A stretch of DNA of 64,000 nucleotides from NCBI GenBank assembly GCA_021442155.1, contig CM038215.1:2814976-2878975 (forward strand), read 5' to 3'. Each line of letters starts with the position of its first letter. Positions within the stretch are counted from its first letter, which is position 1. The translations under genes were made by a program, and so were the position numbers. Positions 1 to 12,880 of the stretch are shown here, piece after piece. The notes below the pieces were generated by a model that saw only the letters and a list, made by a program, of their open reading frames with translations, was not told the DNA's origin and ran no database searches. The stretch is from Cymbidium sinense. Its lineage: Eukaryota; Streptophyta; Magnoliopsida; Asparagales; Orchidaceae.

Positions 1-1139
1 TGGATGTTAGTATTGAATCCCTCTAGTTTATTTTGCTCTCCTTGTTTCCTGATATTTGTGTCTTTGTGGGTGGTGCTAGATTTGCTATTTTTCCTACTTC
101 CTTGGTGGTGGTTTTGATGGTAATTTTTGGATGCCCTCTTGGTCTCCCTATAGCTTTCCTCTTTGTCGTGCTGCTTATCTTCTTCTATTAAGATATTTGG
201 GTGGAGGTTTTGCCCTTAGATTTGGATTACTATTGCTCTAGAGATAGTCGTGGGTTGTTGTTATGCCTTTGGGGCTATTTTGTTGGCTTTTGTTGTTACC
301 CCAATTCATGCTGACTACTCTTTTTTGTGTTTCTGTTCCTTTTGGTGGTCGCTTTGTTGGAATTACTCCTTGCTTTTTTAGCTTGGCCACTGATCCTACT
401 GTAACTTTTGGGGTGCTAGCTTTATGTGATTGGTCTGCTGTGGGTTTTGGTTGGTGGGCTGTCTACTGGCTAGCTGCTTTCTCTACTTGTTTGGTGCAGG
501 ACCTGGGTCCCTATGGGCTATTTTCCTTGGATGGTTTGCTTATATCAGGTCTGTTGACTATGATGGCATTGATGTTTCTTCATATTTTCTCTCTGGTTGG
601 TAGCATTACATATGACTATAACACTTCTAATGAAGTATGGATGCTCATATGTATTATTGCCACTTGAGATGATCTTAACTGAGCCCTAGTCTTCTCTTTC
701 TCAGCTCTCTCTAAATTATTTACTTTATCCTTTTCGCTTGAGCTATGATTATTGCCTTTCTAGGGTTTTGCAAAATTCTTTTGTAGGTTGGAACTTTACA
801 GATGGAATGAGCTATACTCAGTCAACTCAACTGTTGTTGTTGTGGATCTTGTTTATCTTGCTTTCTCAAAGGGATCAGAGCGCTTAGTCCTTTTACTACT
901 TTCATGAGTTGTAATAGTCTTACTTTGTGTCTTTTTCTCATATGCTTTTTAGCTATTGTATTTGTTTTTGTTTTTCTTTTGTTTTTTCTTCCTTTTCTAT
1001 TGTACTTAGATCGGGGTTTGGTTCTTTAGGTTTCTTGTAGCTCTGAGAGTAGTAGAAGTTTGATCTTTACCCCTATTGAGGACATTATATCTTTTCTTTT
1101 TATGATAATAAAATTCAAACTTTTTCGACCAAAAAATAA
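1..1139 (+). mobile_element. LINE 3' UTR copy, cut by window start, with poly(A) tail
   Basis: T-rich non-repetitive DNA ending in an AATAAA signal (1107-1112) and a short A-tract (about 1131-1139), after which telomere-like repeats begin. From about 430 onward it is recognisably related to 42.4-43.09 kb, to the minus strand of 53.57-54.86 kb, and to the end of the LINE at 17.7-18.25 kb. A shared landmark is the stretch around 630-700 (GGATGCTCATATG followed by CTTTCTCAGCTCTCTC in two copies). I read it as the 3' end of the same L1-type LINE family. The upstream part lies outside the window, so a full element cannot be excluded. The 134-codon open frame at 263-667 is Leu/Phe/Trp-rich with no recognisable domain and is not conserved in the sister copies, so it is not called a gene. 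Confidence 0.7.
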
Positions 1140-4100
1140 CCCCAAAACCCTACACCCTAAACCCTAAAACCTATAAGCCTAAACTTTAAAACCTAAACCC
1201 TTAAACCTACAACCCTAAACCCTAAACCCAAAACCCTAAATCCTAAATCCTAAACCCTAGACTCTAAATAGTAAACCCTAAAAACCTAAAAACCTAAACC
1301 TAAACTTAAAAAAACCTAAAAATAAAATAAATAAATAAACCTAAACCTATACAAAAAAAAAACCAAAACTAAAGTCTAAACCTAAACATACACCAAAAAA
1401 TCAAATAAAATAAAAATAAAATAAAAATTAAACTAAAATAAAATAAATAAAAACCTAAACTAAACTAAAAAACAAAATAAAGTTAAAAATAAAAAATCAT
1501 AATAAAATAAAAACTAAACATAAAATAAAAATAAAATAAACCTAATATAAAATAAAATAAAAACTAAATAAAAACCTAAACCTAAAACATAAAACAAAAA
1601 AGAAAATGTAAAAATAAATAAAAATTAAAGCCTAAATCCTAAACTAAAAAAACAAAAATTAAACTTAAAAATAAAAATAAAATTAACAAAATAAAATAAA
1701 CATAAACTAAAATAAACTAAACTAAAATAAATAAAACCTAAACCTAAACCTAAAATAAACTAAATCTAAACTAGACCTACTAAAAAAAAATACAAGAAAT
1801 GAACCAAATTAAAATAAAACCTAAAAACCTAAAATAAAAAAAAACCTAAACCTAAAAAATAAAATAAAACCTAAACCTAAACAAAATAAAAATAAAACTA
1901 AACCTAAATAAAAAAGACAAATAAAACTAAACTAAAAATAAACCTATATCAGAAAATAAACTAAAATAAAAACCTAAACTAAAATAAATAAATCTAAAAT
2001 AAATAAACTAAAAAATAAAAAAAATAAACCAAAATAAAATAATAAATAAACTAAAATAAACTAAAATAAATAATAAATAAACTAAATGCTAGTTTTGAAT
2101 TTAAATAAAAATCCTAAACTCTAACTCTAAGCCACACTAAACCCTGACCTAAACTAAAAACCCTAAACTAAAACCCTAAACATGACCACTAAACCAACCC
2201 CAAACCCCAGAAACTGAGCACTAGGCCACAAATCTGCCTAAATCCTAAACAAAACCTACAAGCCACTGACCTAAACCATACCCTGAGCCCAAACCCTGAG
2301 CTAAGCCCAGGCTTAAAAAATAAACCTAGCCACAAAATAAAAATAAAACTTTCCTAAAAAATATAAAATAAAACTAAATAAAATAAACACCTACATAAAC
2401 ATAAAAGAGCTAGATAAACTTAAAAAATAAAATAAATAAAGAAACTTAAATAAAATAAACCTAAATAAAATAAAATAAACTAAATAAACTAAATAAAATA
2501 ATGGGCTTAATTTAAATAAATAAATAATAATTAAATAATAAATTAAAATCCTTAAACCCTAAATCATAAACCCTAAAACCTTTTAAATCCTAAAAATTTG
2601 TAGGCCTAAACCTAAAACTAAACAGCAAACTATAAACCACTATAGCTAACATCCTAAAATAAGTCTAAAACCACAAACCTGAGCCTAAACACCTAAACCT
2701 AAATCCTAAACCTGACTGGCCCCTAAAACTGGCCAAACCCTGGCCCACTTAAACTAAACCACAGGCCCTGACCCCAAACCCACTAAACCCTAGACTAAAA
2801 CCACAAACACTAGCCTAAACTGAGCCCTGCCACTAAAACCCAGATCTAAACCTTGCCCTGGGCCACTAAAACCCTAACCCTAACTGAGCAAACACTCTAG
2901 CTCCCACAGCCAAACTGGAGGCCACAGGCCTGGGCCCCTGACCCCACTGCCCTGACTCACATGACCCTGGGCCTAAAGCAAGATCCTGGACCACAGAGCC
3001 CTGGGCTGACCACACTGACACCCAGGCCCTGAGCCTTAGGCTCAGGCCACTGACCACTGATCTGAGCCCACCATAATCCAGCCTAAGACCCTGGGCCCTA
3101 CCCTTAAAACCTAAACCATGAGCCCAGACCTGAAACATAAACCTACTAAATAAATAAAGATAAAATAAAGAACCTGGACCTAATTAAAATAAAAAGATTA
3201 AATTAAATACCTAAACTAAACCTAAACTAAACCTATCAGATGAAGTAAAGATAAATAAACTAAACTAAAATAAAATAAAAACCTAAACTAAATTAAAAAT
3301 AAAATAATCCTAAATAAAACTAAACCTAAATAAAATAAAATAAACTAAATAAAACTAAACCTAAAATAAACCTAAACAAATAAAATAAAACTTACCTAAT
3401 CTAAAAAATAAAATAAACTTAAAAAAAAAAAAAATAATAAATAAAAAAATAAACTTAAACTAAAAAAACCTAAACCAAACTAAATAAAATAAACTAAACT
3501 AAAATAAAAACTTAAAAAACTTAAAATAATCCTAACATAAAAACCTAAAACCTAAACCTAAAAATATAAATTAAAAACCTAAACCTAAATCTTAAAATAA
3601 AAACTAAACATAAACATAAAAAATAAAATAAAAATAAAACTAAACTAAAAAAAATAAACTAAAACATAAACCTAAAACTTTAAAATAAACTAAAATAAAT
3701 AAACTTAAAAAAATAAACTTAACTAAATAAAAATAAACTTAAATAAAAATAAAAATAGAATAATTTAAAATAACTTAAAAAATAAACTAAATAAACATAA
3801 ACCAACTGATTTACTCAATTTAAAAAAAAAAATGGCAAAAAAACTCAAAATCCTAAAATCTAAACTGACCATAAAACCCTGACCCAACGCTTGGCCTAAA
3901 AAACACTAAATCCTACCCCAAACTAAATACCCTAAACGAAACACTAAAACCCACTGACCATGATTCTATCCAGGACTAATGGAATCCACCTTGCCTGAGC
4001 CACTAATGGAGCCCTAACTGACTGGCCCAAAGGCTAGCCATGCCACTGAGCCCCAGTCCCTGGGCCACTGGCCCTAAATTTAAAACCCTGGGCCTGTGCC

Positions 4101-6904
4101 TGATCTTGAGCCACAATAAACCCACAACCCACTGAGCCACAGGCCACTGAGCCACCTGACTGAGCCATCTGAACCTGGCCATAACCCTGGGCCACAAACC
4201 TAGCCTTAAACAGGTGCAGACCCAACCACAACCTGAGCCACCACAGTCACTGGGCCCACCCAGGCCACAACCTAAAACCCTGGGCCAACCACTGAGCCAC
4301 AGGCCATAATGGACCCAGAACCAGACTCTGACCCATGACAGTAAAATAAGGCTCTAAACATAAAAATAATCCTAAAATGAAATGACCTAAAAATAAAATA
4401 ATATAAATCTAAACCTAAATAAATAAAATAAAATAAAATAATTAATTAAACTTATGATAAAATAAAATAATTGAATCAAAAAAACCTAAAAATTAATCCT
4501 AAAAATAAATAAAGAAAATAAACCATAAACTAAAAAAAGAACTTAAAATAAAATAAAAATAAACAAAATAAGATAAACCAAAACTAAAATAAACTAAACT
4601 ACTAAATAAAGAAATAAAAGTAAAAAATTTACTAAACCTAAACTAAACATAAACTAAATAAAAAATATAATAAACTAAAATAAACTAACCAAAATAAAAG
4701 ATAAAACCTAAAATAAAATAAAACATAAACTAAAAAAAATAAATTAAAAACCTAAACCTAAAAATAAAAATAAAAATAAAACCTAAACATAAAAAATAAA
4801 ATAAAAATAAAATTAAACTAAAAATAAACCTAAATGTAACCTAAAAAAAATAAAACCTAAAAATAAAAAATAAAATCTAAACCTAAAAATAAAATAAAAA
4901 TAAATACTAAAAATTTAAAAAACCTAAACAAAAAATAAAGAAAAATAAAAAACCTAAACTAAAATAAATAACCTAAAAAAATTAAACTAAATTAAATAAA
5001 AATAAAAATGATCTTAAATAAAAATAAAAAATAAAATAAACTAAAATAAATAAAAAATAAACTAAATAAACTAAATAAATAAACCACTTTGATTTAAAAA
5101 AAAATCTTAAAACCACTCACCTACCTAAATCCTAAACCAAGACCACCCAGATAATTTAGCCCTATAAACTACCCAAACTGAGCCTAAACCCTAAACTAAA
5201 CTGTACCATGATTCTATCAGTAATAATCTCTTGAATCTAAACCAAAACCTTGACACTAACCCTGAAACCTGGGCCCTAAACCTACCACTGATGCTCAAAA
5301 TGCTACCCAAGGCCTGACTAATCTGATGCCTTTTCAGGCTATGGGCCCTGAACTGACTCACTTTAGGCCCCCATGAGCCTAAAAACCCTTATAGCCATGA
5401 CCCTTACTCTGACCTCCATAAACTTAAACCCTAAACCTCTTAAACAGAAACCAAATCCAAACCTAAAACCTACTAACTGATAAAAACCACAAACCCACCT
5501 GAGCCATACCAAACCCTCCATAAAACCAAAGGCCCTAAACCCTAAACCTACTACCCTAGGCTAGCTAAAAAAATTCCTAAATGAAATAAAAAAAAATAAA
5601 ATAAATAAAAAACCTAAATTAAATAAAATAAAAATAAAATAAAATAAAAAAAAAAAACTAAAACCTAAAACCTAAAACTTAACCAAAATAAAATAAAATA
5701 AAATAATAAAAAGATAAACTAAACTAAAATAAAGTAAATAAAAATTGAAACTAAACTAAAAAATAAAATAAACCTAAAATAAACTAAATAAAATAAAATT
5801 GAACCAAAATATAATTAAACTATAATAAAATAAAATAAACAATAAAACTAAACCTAAAATTAATCCTAAACATGAATAAAAGAAAACCTAAAATAAACTA
5901 AAAAAGAACCTAAACCTAAAAGAAAATAAAATAAACAAAATAAAATAAACAAAAACTAAAATAAAACTAAACTATACTAAATAAAAGCTAAACCTACACC
6001 TAAATAAAATAAACCTAAACCTAAACATAAACTAAAATAAAATAACAATAAACTATAAATAGACCTAAATAAAATAAATAAAACCTAAAATAAACCTAAA
6101 ATAAACATAACCCTAAAATAAATTAAAACCTAAACCTAAACATAAAATAAAAAATAAAACCTAAACATAAAAAAACAAAATAAAATAAAATTAAACTAAA
6201 ATAAACCTAAAATGTAAAATCTAAAATAAAACATAAAATAACCCTAAAATAAAACCTAAAACCTAAACCTAAAAAATAAAATAAAACTGAACCTAAACCT
6301 AAAATAAAATAAAACCTAAACCTAAAAATAAAATAAAATAAATCTAAACTAAAATTAACCTAAACCTAAACCTTAAATAAAGTAAAATAAAAACCTAAAC
6401 TAAAATAAATAAACCTAAAATAAAACTAAAAAAAAAATAAAATGAACTTAAACAAAAATAAAAAATAAAATAAACTACAATAAATACAAAATAAATTAAA
6501 TAAACCTAAACCTATTAATTTACTTAATTTAAAATAAATAAATAAATCATAAAACCTAAACCCTAGACCCTAAACCCTAAAAACCCTACACCCTAAATCT
6601 TACACTTTATACCCTAAACACTAAACCCTAAACCCTAAACCTTAAAGCTTAAACCATAAACCCTAAATAAGCCCAAACCCTAAAACCCTAAACTTTAAAC
6701 CCTAAACCCTAAACCCAAACCTTAAACCCTAAATCATAAAGCCTAATTCCTAAACCATAAACCAACACTAAACCTAAACCACAAACCCTAAACCTACCAC
6801 AAACCCTAAACTAAACATTGCTATCCCTAATCAACCCTAAACCCTAAAGCCACAAAAACTAAACCATAAACCCTAAAAACCCTAAACCTTAACCTAAACC
6901 CTAA
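1140..6904 (+). repeat. Degenerate telomere-like array (C-rich strand on +)
   Basis: About 5.8 kb of CCCTAAA-derived words mixed with CCTAAA/AATAAA/ACTAAA words. Clean CCCTAAA units cluster at 1140-1260 and 6545-6900; the middle is mostly AATAAA-type. Hinge-like sequences occur near 3801-3821 and 6511-6530. Three islands (about 2690-3145, 3860-4360 and 5105-5570) are unusually GC-rich, with words such as CCCTGGGCC and CCACTGAGCC. No coding region is supported; the short frames here are compositional. Confidence 0.9.
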
Positions 6905-7339
6905 CCATATTGGAGGTAGTGGATATGATGGTGGTTATGGATGGGAGGTGGGGGATCTAGAGGTGTTGATGGATCTAGAGGTGCTGGTGGATATGGAGGT
7001 GGTGGTTATGGAGGCAGGAGGAGCAATGGAGCTTACAACAATGGTGGTGGTCGAGGGATAGATCTGGGATATGATGGAGGATTTTGCTACTCTAGAAATA
7101 AAGGTGGTTCTAAAGGGAATTGGAGAAACTGATGAACGACTAATCTAATCGATTGCTTATGGAAATGTGTCTTTATAGTAGAGATGGATCTAGTTATCTA
7201 AGCCTTTTTATTTGCTCTATGCATGCTCATTTTTTATCTATATCATCTCATGTATCTTAGAAAACTTGGTCTCTTACATGGTTGATGAAATCCAAAAGAA
7301 GAAATGTTGAATCTAAATTTGTTCTCTATTAAAAAAAAA
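6905..7339 (+). pseudogene. GRP fragment 1: Gly-rich tail and 3' UTR of a GRP7-like RNA-binding protein
   Basis: A 3' fragment of a plant glycine-rich RNA-binding protein gene (class with an N-terminal RRM and Gly-rich C-terminus). The end of the frame, 6941-7132, reads through Gly/Tyr/Arg/Ser repeats (GGYGGGGYGGRRSNG) to the C-terminal GNWRN and a TGA stop. Upstream, 6905-6940 continues the Gly-rich tail in another frame, so there is a frameshift. This copy lacks the RRM remnant and the shared 5' junction seen in copies 2-7. About 200 nt of 3' UTR follow, ending in a 9-A tract at 7331-7339 and then clean CCCTAAA repeats. The methionine at 6941 arises from the shifted context and is not a real start. 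No promoter or RRM is present, so it should be non-functional. Confidence 0.85.
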
Positions 7340-8945
7340 CCTAAACCCTAAACCCTAAACCCTAAACCCTAAATGTTAAACCCTAAAAACCCTCAAACCA
7401 TAAACCCTAAACCCTAAACCCTAAACTAACCTAAACCCTAATCCAAAATCCTAAACCGTAAACCCTAAACCCTAAACTAACCTAAACCCTAAACCCTAAC
7501 TCCTGAACAGTAAACCCTAAACCCTAAACTAAAAAACCCTAAACCCTAAGATAAAACCCAAACATAAAATAAGAATAAAAACCTTAAAATAAAATAAAAT
7601 AAAAACTAAATAAAAACCAAAACCTAAAAAATAAATCTAAAAATAAAACCTAAAAATAAATCCTAAACCCTAAACTAAATATAAACCTAAACCTAAAATA
7701 AATAAGATAAAATAAACCTAAGCCTAAACTAAAATAAACTAAACTCAAATAAATAAAACCTAAACCAAAACCTAAAATAAACTAAACCTAAACCCCAAAT
7801 TAAATAAAATAAAATAAATTAAAAATAAACCTAAACCTAAACTAAAAAAGAAAACTTAAAAATAAACCTAAACTAAAAATCTAAAACTTAAATCTAAAAC
7901 TAAAAATAAAAAATAAAACCTAAACCTAAAAAATAAAATTAAAATAAAACTAAACTAAAAAAATAAACTTGAACCAAAACCTAAATTGAAAAAAAAACTA
8001 AAGTAAAAAACCTAAACTAAAATAAATAAACCTAAAACAAATAAACTAAACTAAATAAAAATAAAAACAAAACAAAATAAAATAAAATAAAGAAAATAAT
8101 CTAAAATAAATAAAAAATAAACTAAATAAACCTAAACCTACCAGTTTACTTAATTTTTTAAAAAATAAATAAATAAATAAATTTCTAACTACAAACCTAA
8201 ACCTAAAACTAAACCTGAAGCCTAGGCTGTGAAGTACCACTAAACACTAAACCCTAAATCCTGAGCCACCCAAGGCCTAAGACCTTCACCTAGGCCCTAA
8301 TCCACCCTAGGCCCTAAACCTATGACACCTAAACCCTGGGCCCTAAAACTCCCTAAACATAAAAAACCACAACCCTGAAAAATAAATAAACCTAGATAAA
8401 TATAAACTTAAACCTAAATAAAAGACCTAACTAACCTGATCCTGGGCTAAATATGGGATATTAATAAGATAAATAAACCTAAACTAAATTAAAATGGGCA
8501 TGTAAAAAAAGATATAAAAAATAGGCTAAAGATAAAATAAAATATAAAATAAAATAAATAAAAGAAACATAAAGACCCTAAAAACCTAAAAAAACCTGAA
8601 TAATACAGATAAACCTAAACTACCAAAAAAAACATACCATAATAAGCAAAAACATGAGCTAAATAAGATAAATTACAAAATAAATAAAACCTAAATCTAA
8701 GCCCTAAAAACCAAAGCCCTGACCTAAATAAACATATAACCCTAACAACCTAGGCCCTAAACCTAAACCCTAAACTCTAAACCTAAACTCAAACTAAACC
8801 CTAAACATTAAAACTAACCTAAACCAACTTACAACCCTAAACTAAAACTATAACCCAACCTAACCCTTTGCTTTAAACACAAACCTAAAACTAAACTAAC
8901 CTAAACCTAAAACCTAAACCACCTACCTAAAACCCTAAGCCCAAA
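7340..8945 (+). repeat. Telomere-like array between GRP fragment 1 and the LINE
   Basis: It begins with four near-perfect CCCTAAA units directly after the GRP A-tract, shifts to AATAAA-type words from about 7560, has a hinge at about 8137-8156, and then a GC-elevated stretch (about 8200-8460 and 8690-8940) of CCCTGGGCC/CCTGAGCC-type words. The LINE 5' end follows without a visible promoter motif. No gene. Confidence 0.88.
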
Positions 8946-9092
8946 TAGCTCTCTCTCATCCATGGCTCTCTCACAGCAATTTAAATGTTCCTTTCATTTT
9001 CTTGTGGTTTGGCTCCTCGGCCTTCCCCGATCATATTTTTTGGTTTATTGCTCTCAGTTTGGCTGCTTATCTGATTTTTCCTTGATCTTACA

Positions 9093-10565
9093 ATGGTGGA
9101 GGTGCCACTTTCCACGCAACTGAGCTCATCGAACTTGGAGGCATCGGCTAAGCCTTCCGATCTACAAGGTAATTTGGATCTGACTTCATCTGTGACTGCG
9201 CCTACTGTTAAGTCCTTCAAGGATGCATTATCTGGTAAGAACACTTGTTATAATGCTTCGGTTAACTTAATCTCAACTTCCTTCCATGGAATGCCGGTTG
9301 TAATGTGCCCAGATCTTGATGTGGAAAAATTGGCAAAGCCCTTTGAATTTTCATTGATTGGAAAATTTTCTTCGTCGACTCTTGACAATATCGATCCTTC
9401 TTTCATAGCCTAAAGCTTTGGAGTTTTCACTATCAGGTTGATCGATCCTAGGCATATCCTTATTCAGCTATCGAATGATTTAGACTACTCAAGAGTCTTT
9501 GCTAGTCGCTCCTACTTTGTGTATAATTGTCAAATGAGGCTATTAAAGGTTACCTCTTTTTGATGTCAAAAAGGAATTCCCTATTGTTCCTTTATGGCTA
9601 GCCTTTCCAAACATGAGGATACACTATGTTACTCATCAAGTCCTATTTGCAGTTGGGGCTCTCTTTGGTAGGCCCCTTCAAATTGATCAAGCCACCGTCA
9701 TGAGATCTCGGCCATCAATTGCCCTTATCTTGGTTGAGATTGATATTACCAAAAAGTACACTAAAGAAGTTTGGATCGGTTCAGAAAAATTTGGGTATAA
9801 TCAGAAAGTGAAATTTGAAAATTTCCCTATTTTTTGCACACACTGTAAGATCCATTGCCATAATCACTCTGAATGCTTTGTGTTACACCCTAATCTTAAA
9901 AAAAAAAATTGTCGGATCCTAATCCCACTCTAGGAAATGGAAAAACCAATAAGTTCACTTTTGTGCCTAAAGCTACTCAAAATGGAACTCACCCTCCAAC
10001 CCCTACTCCTTTACTATCTCTTGATTTTATTGGAGAACAATGAGCACGGTAAAAATAATGATATTGAGGTTTGTGAGGAAACTAATGATAACTTAATTAA
10101 CATTACTCCTACTTGTAATAATTTGGCATCGACAATCCTTGACTCATATGAATCATAATGGTGATTTGAATGGGAATCTCAAGTTGGATCAAAATCTCAA
10201 AACTAATTTTGGAATTGTTCTAAAAAATGTTGATACTTTGGTGACAAACCAAAATCTGAATAATCATCATGGAAATGAGAATGAAATTTATGCTATTAAT
10301 GGTGTCACAACCTCTTTTTCTATTACCCTATGGAGTGATATCCATGCTAATCCAATTCTCAACCTAACTCGATCAAGAAGGAGAAATCACCATTAGGAAT
10401 GCTTTGATAGATCGCTCCTATTAAATATCACCAACCACTCCCCCTCTGGAGATACATTGGACATAGATAGACCTTTTCAAACTATTATTAAAAAATCCCT
10501 TAAAGCTAGAATGTTCTAATAGCTCCACTAGAACCACTTTCGATCTTCTCTAACTTCCCATAAAT
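9093..10565 (+). pseudogene. LINE ORF1, nucleic-acid-binding protein with CCHC knuckle
   Basis: In LINEs, ORF1 product coats the element RNA. The start chosen is the ATG at 9093, matched by an ATG at about 49168 in the minus-strand copy. The conserved segment TVKSFKDALSGK lies near residue 35. A DUF4283-like region follows across frames at about 9435-9640 (DPRHILIQLSNDLDYS, then SRSYFVYNCQM) and 9613-9830. A CCHC zinc knuckle, CTHCKIHCHNHSEC, is intact at 9835-9876 with exact C-x2-C-x4-H-x4-C spacing. The C-terminal part is low-complexity and Asn-rich. Breaks: a stop at 9411-9413, a stop/frameshift near 9560 and others after 9930. The end near 10565 is approximate, placed by comparison with the sister copy. 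Confidence 0.8.
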
Positions 10566-10636
10566 AATTGCTTCATGCTCTCTTTTTCTTCTCCTTCAAT
10601 TTTTCATTATCTCTTTTCTTTTCCTTCCACCTTATT

Positions 10637-11355
10637 ATGATCAATTTTCTTATTTGGAATGTTCAGGTATTGGGACTCTCCTCCAATCATGTTAGGAGCC
10701 TTTTGCACTCATAACATAATCTTACTTGTTATTATTGAGCCATTCATTCACTCTTCTAAGATCACCCATGTTGCTAGAACACTTGGCTTTCAAAATTTCT
10801 TTTATAATGTTAGTAATAAAATTTGGTGTTTTTGGAATAATTTAATCTACATTTCTATCCTTGATGATCTCAAATAATTGGTTAATGTTCAAATCTCATT
10901 GGGTGAATTTTCTGCTCTTGGTTCCTTTATCTATGCTTCTTGTAATAGAGGCGGTAGAACATCCTTTGGGATCACTTAAGAACCTTAGCCTCCTCGGTTA
11001 ACAAACCTTGGTTGGTTGGGGTGATTTCAACACTATTATCTTCCTCGAAAGGAGGAGGCTCTCTCTAACATCCATTCCATGGAAGATTTCTCTAATATGA
11101 TCCTCGATTGCAACCTGATTGATATTGGTTTTTTTGGCTCTGACTATACATGTCATAACTCTAGACTTTGGCAGCAGCTTGATAGGACCCTCTTTAATTC
11201 CCTTTGGATCAATCAATGGCCCCTCACTTCTGTTGAGCATTTGAGCAGAACTTTGTCTGACCATGTTCCACATTTGATCTCTATCAAAACTCCTTCCAGT
11301 AATATTTCCTCCCCTACTCCTTTTAGATTCCAAAATATGTGGACAACATTGTGAT
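10637..11355 (+). pseudogene. LINE ORF2 endonuclease domain (APE type)
   Basis: Start of ORF2. The ATG at 10637 is followed by NFLIWNVQ, matching the usual IWN start of the AP-like endonuclease that nicks target DNA for target-primed reverse transcription. Further on, IIEPFIH occupies the place of the catalytic Glu motif. The GGDFN motif near 11015-11035 is split by a frameshift. The C-terminal part is clear in 11079-11354: MEDFSNMILDCNLIDIGFFG, then SDYTCHN, LDRTLFN and SDHVPHL, corresponding to the family's YTW, LDR and SDH motifs. In-frame stops follow the N-terminal part at about 10707, so no active enzyme is expected. Confidence 0.85.
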
Positions 11356-12880
11356 TTCATTAATGTTATTTCCATTAATTGGATGGCCCCTATTCACCCA
11401 GACAATTCCATTAAAGGCATGATTCAGCTTTGGCTTAAGCTCAAAAGACTTAAACAAAACCTAAATTGGTGGAACAAGCATCATTTTAAAAATCTTTTTT
11501 CCAATCTCAAATTTATGGAATAATTAGTTTGATCCCTTGAAGATGCTATATTAACTGATCCTAGTAAGCTTGATGAGTTGAACACTGCTAAAGATAACTT
11601 GATAAATTATTAGAATATGGAGGAAACCTACTGGCATCAAAAGGCCGCTAGCAAACATATTACCGATGGTGACATAAATATAAGGTATTTCCATGCTCTT
11701 TTTTAAAAAGGAAGACATAAACTCTATTCAAAAATCAAAAAAATAATAGTATTTGGATCACTAATAATAATGAAATTAAAGATTATCATACAACATTTTC
11801 AAAATTTATTAAACATCAACCCTCCTTAGAAGCCCTCTCCAACACACATGATCCCCTCTATGATTACTAATGATGAAAATCATTTACTCACTTTGCGTCC
11901 TACAGAAGCTGAGATTAGTAGTACTCTCAATAGCATGAACATTGACTCTGTTGCTGGCCCTGATGGCTACACGACCCATTTCTTTCAGCATTGTTGGCCT
12001 TTTATTAAGTCTAACCTTGTTGATGCTATTGTTGACTTCTTTGATGGTAGCTCTTTACCTAGATACTTTTCTAGCACTTCAATTATCCTCATTCCCAAAA
12101 CTAATAATCCTGATTCTTGGGAGATTTTAGACCTATCAGCCTTTGCACCTTCTTTCAAAAACTCATTGCTAAATTAATTAATAATAGCATAAGTCCATTG
12201 CTCCCTAAAATTATTTCTCCTAATCAAACTAGCTTTGTTAAAACTAGAGTTATATCCAACAATATCCTTCTAGCCCAAAAGCTGGTTCATGACAATGATG
12301 TTCCTACTATAGGTGCCAACATCCTCCTCAAACTGGACATCTCTAAAGCTTTTGATAACCTCTCATGGGTTTTCCTCTTTCAAATCTAACATTTGTTTGG
12401 GTTTTTTGATAATTACATCCGCCTCATCAAAAACTGTATTACCAATATTTGGTTCTTTATTATTATGAATGGTGAGTCCCTAGGTTTCTTTACTTCAAGG
12501 CATGGCTTGAGACAAGGAGACCCCCTTTCACCCTCTCTTTTTATTATTTTATCTTTTGAGGAGCACGAATGATCTTTTCAATAAAAATCCTACCATGTTT
12601 TTTAAAACTCATGGTGGTCTCCCTATTTCTCATCTCAATTTTGCCGATGATTTTATAATCTTTTGCAATGCCTCTATTCAGGACATTAAAACTATTAAGA
12701 ACCTTTTAAATGAATTTAGCAAAGTAAGTGGGCTCTTTCTTAATGAAGGAAAATGTTGTTTCATTCCTTCTGCTAAAATCCCTACCAATAGGCTCAACCA
12801 AATCTCAAGAATTACTAATTTTCAGCAACATCAACTTCACATTAATTATCTTGGGCTCCCTTTTTAAAGGGTCAAAAGAT
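11356..12880 (+). pseudogene. LINE ORF2 linker and reverse transcriptase domain
   Basis: Reverse transcriptase that would copy LINE RNA at the nicked target. The linker is about 11356-11840. RT motifs appear in order across two or three frames: VAGPDGYTTHFFQ (11848-12177 frame), IILIPK, then after a frameshift near 12117 DFRPISLC, KLDISKAFDNLSW (motif A), a stop at 12388-12390, then HGLRQGDPLSPSLFII near 12500-12545 (motif B) and the catalytic FADD box at 12640-12651 (motif C). The reading frame is broken at least three times. The catalytic motifs themselves are still recognisable, which indicates moderate rather than extreme age. Confidence 0.9.

Noticed and set aside
263..667. 134-codon hydrophobic protein
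   Set aside because: It lies in the LINE 3' UTR copy and is broken in the homologous part of 42.0-43.1 kb and in the minus-strand copy.
2866..4231. Trp/Gly-rich minus-strand frames
   Set aside because: They fall exactly in the GC-rich telomere-like islands and translate the repeat words; no domain or coding signature.
6941..7132. A small intact glycine-rich protein gene
   Set aside because: The Met comes from a frameshifted context. The RRM, start and promoter are absent, and the sequence is the same 3' gene fragment found six more times.
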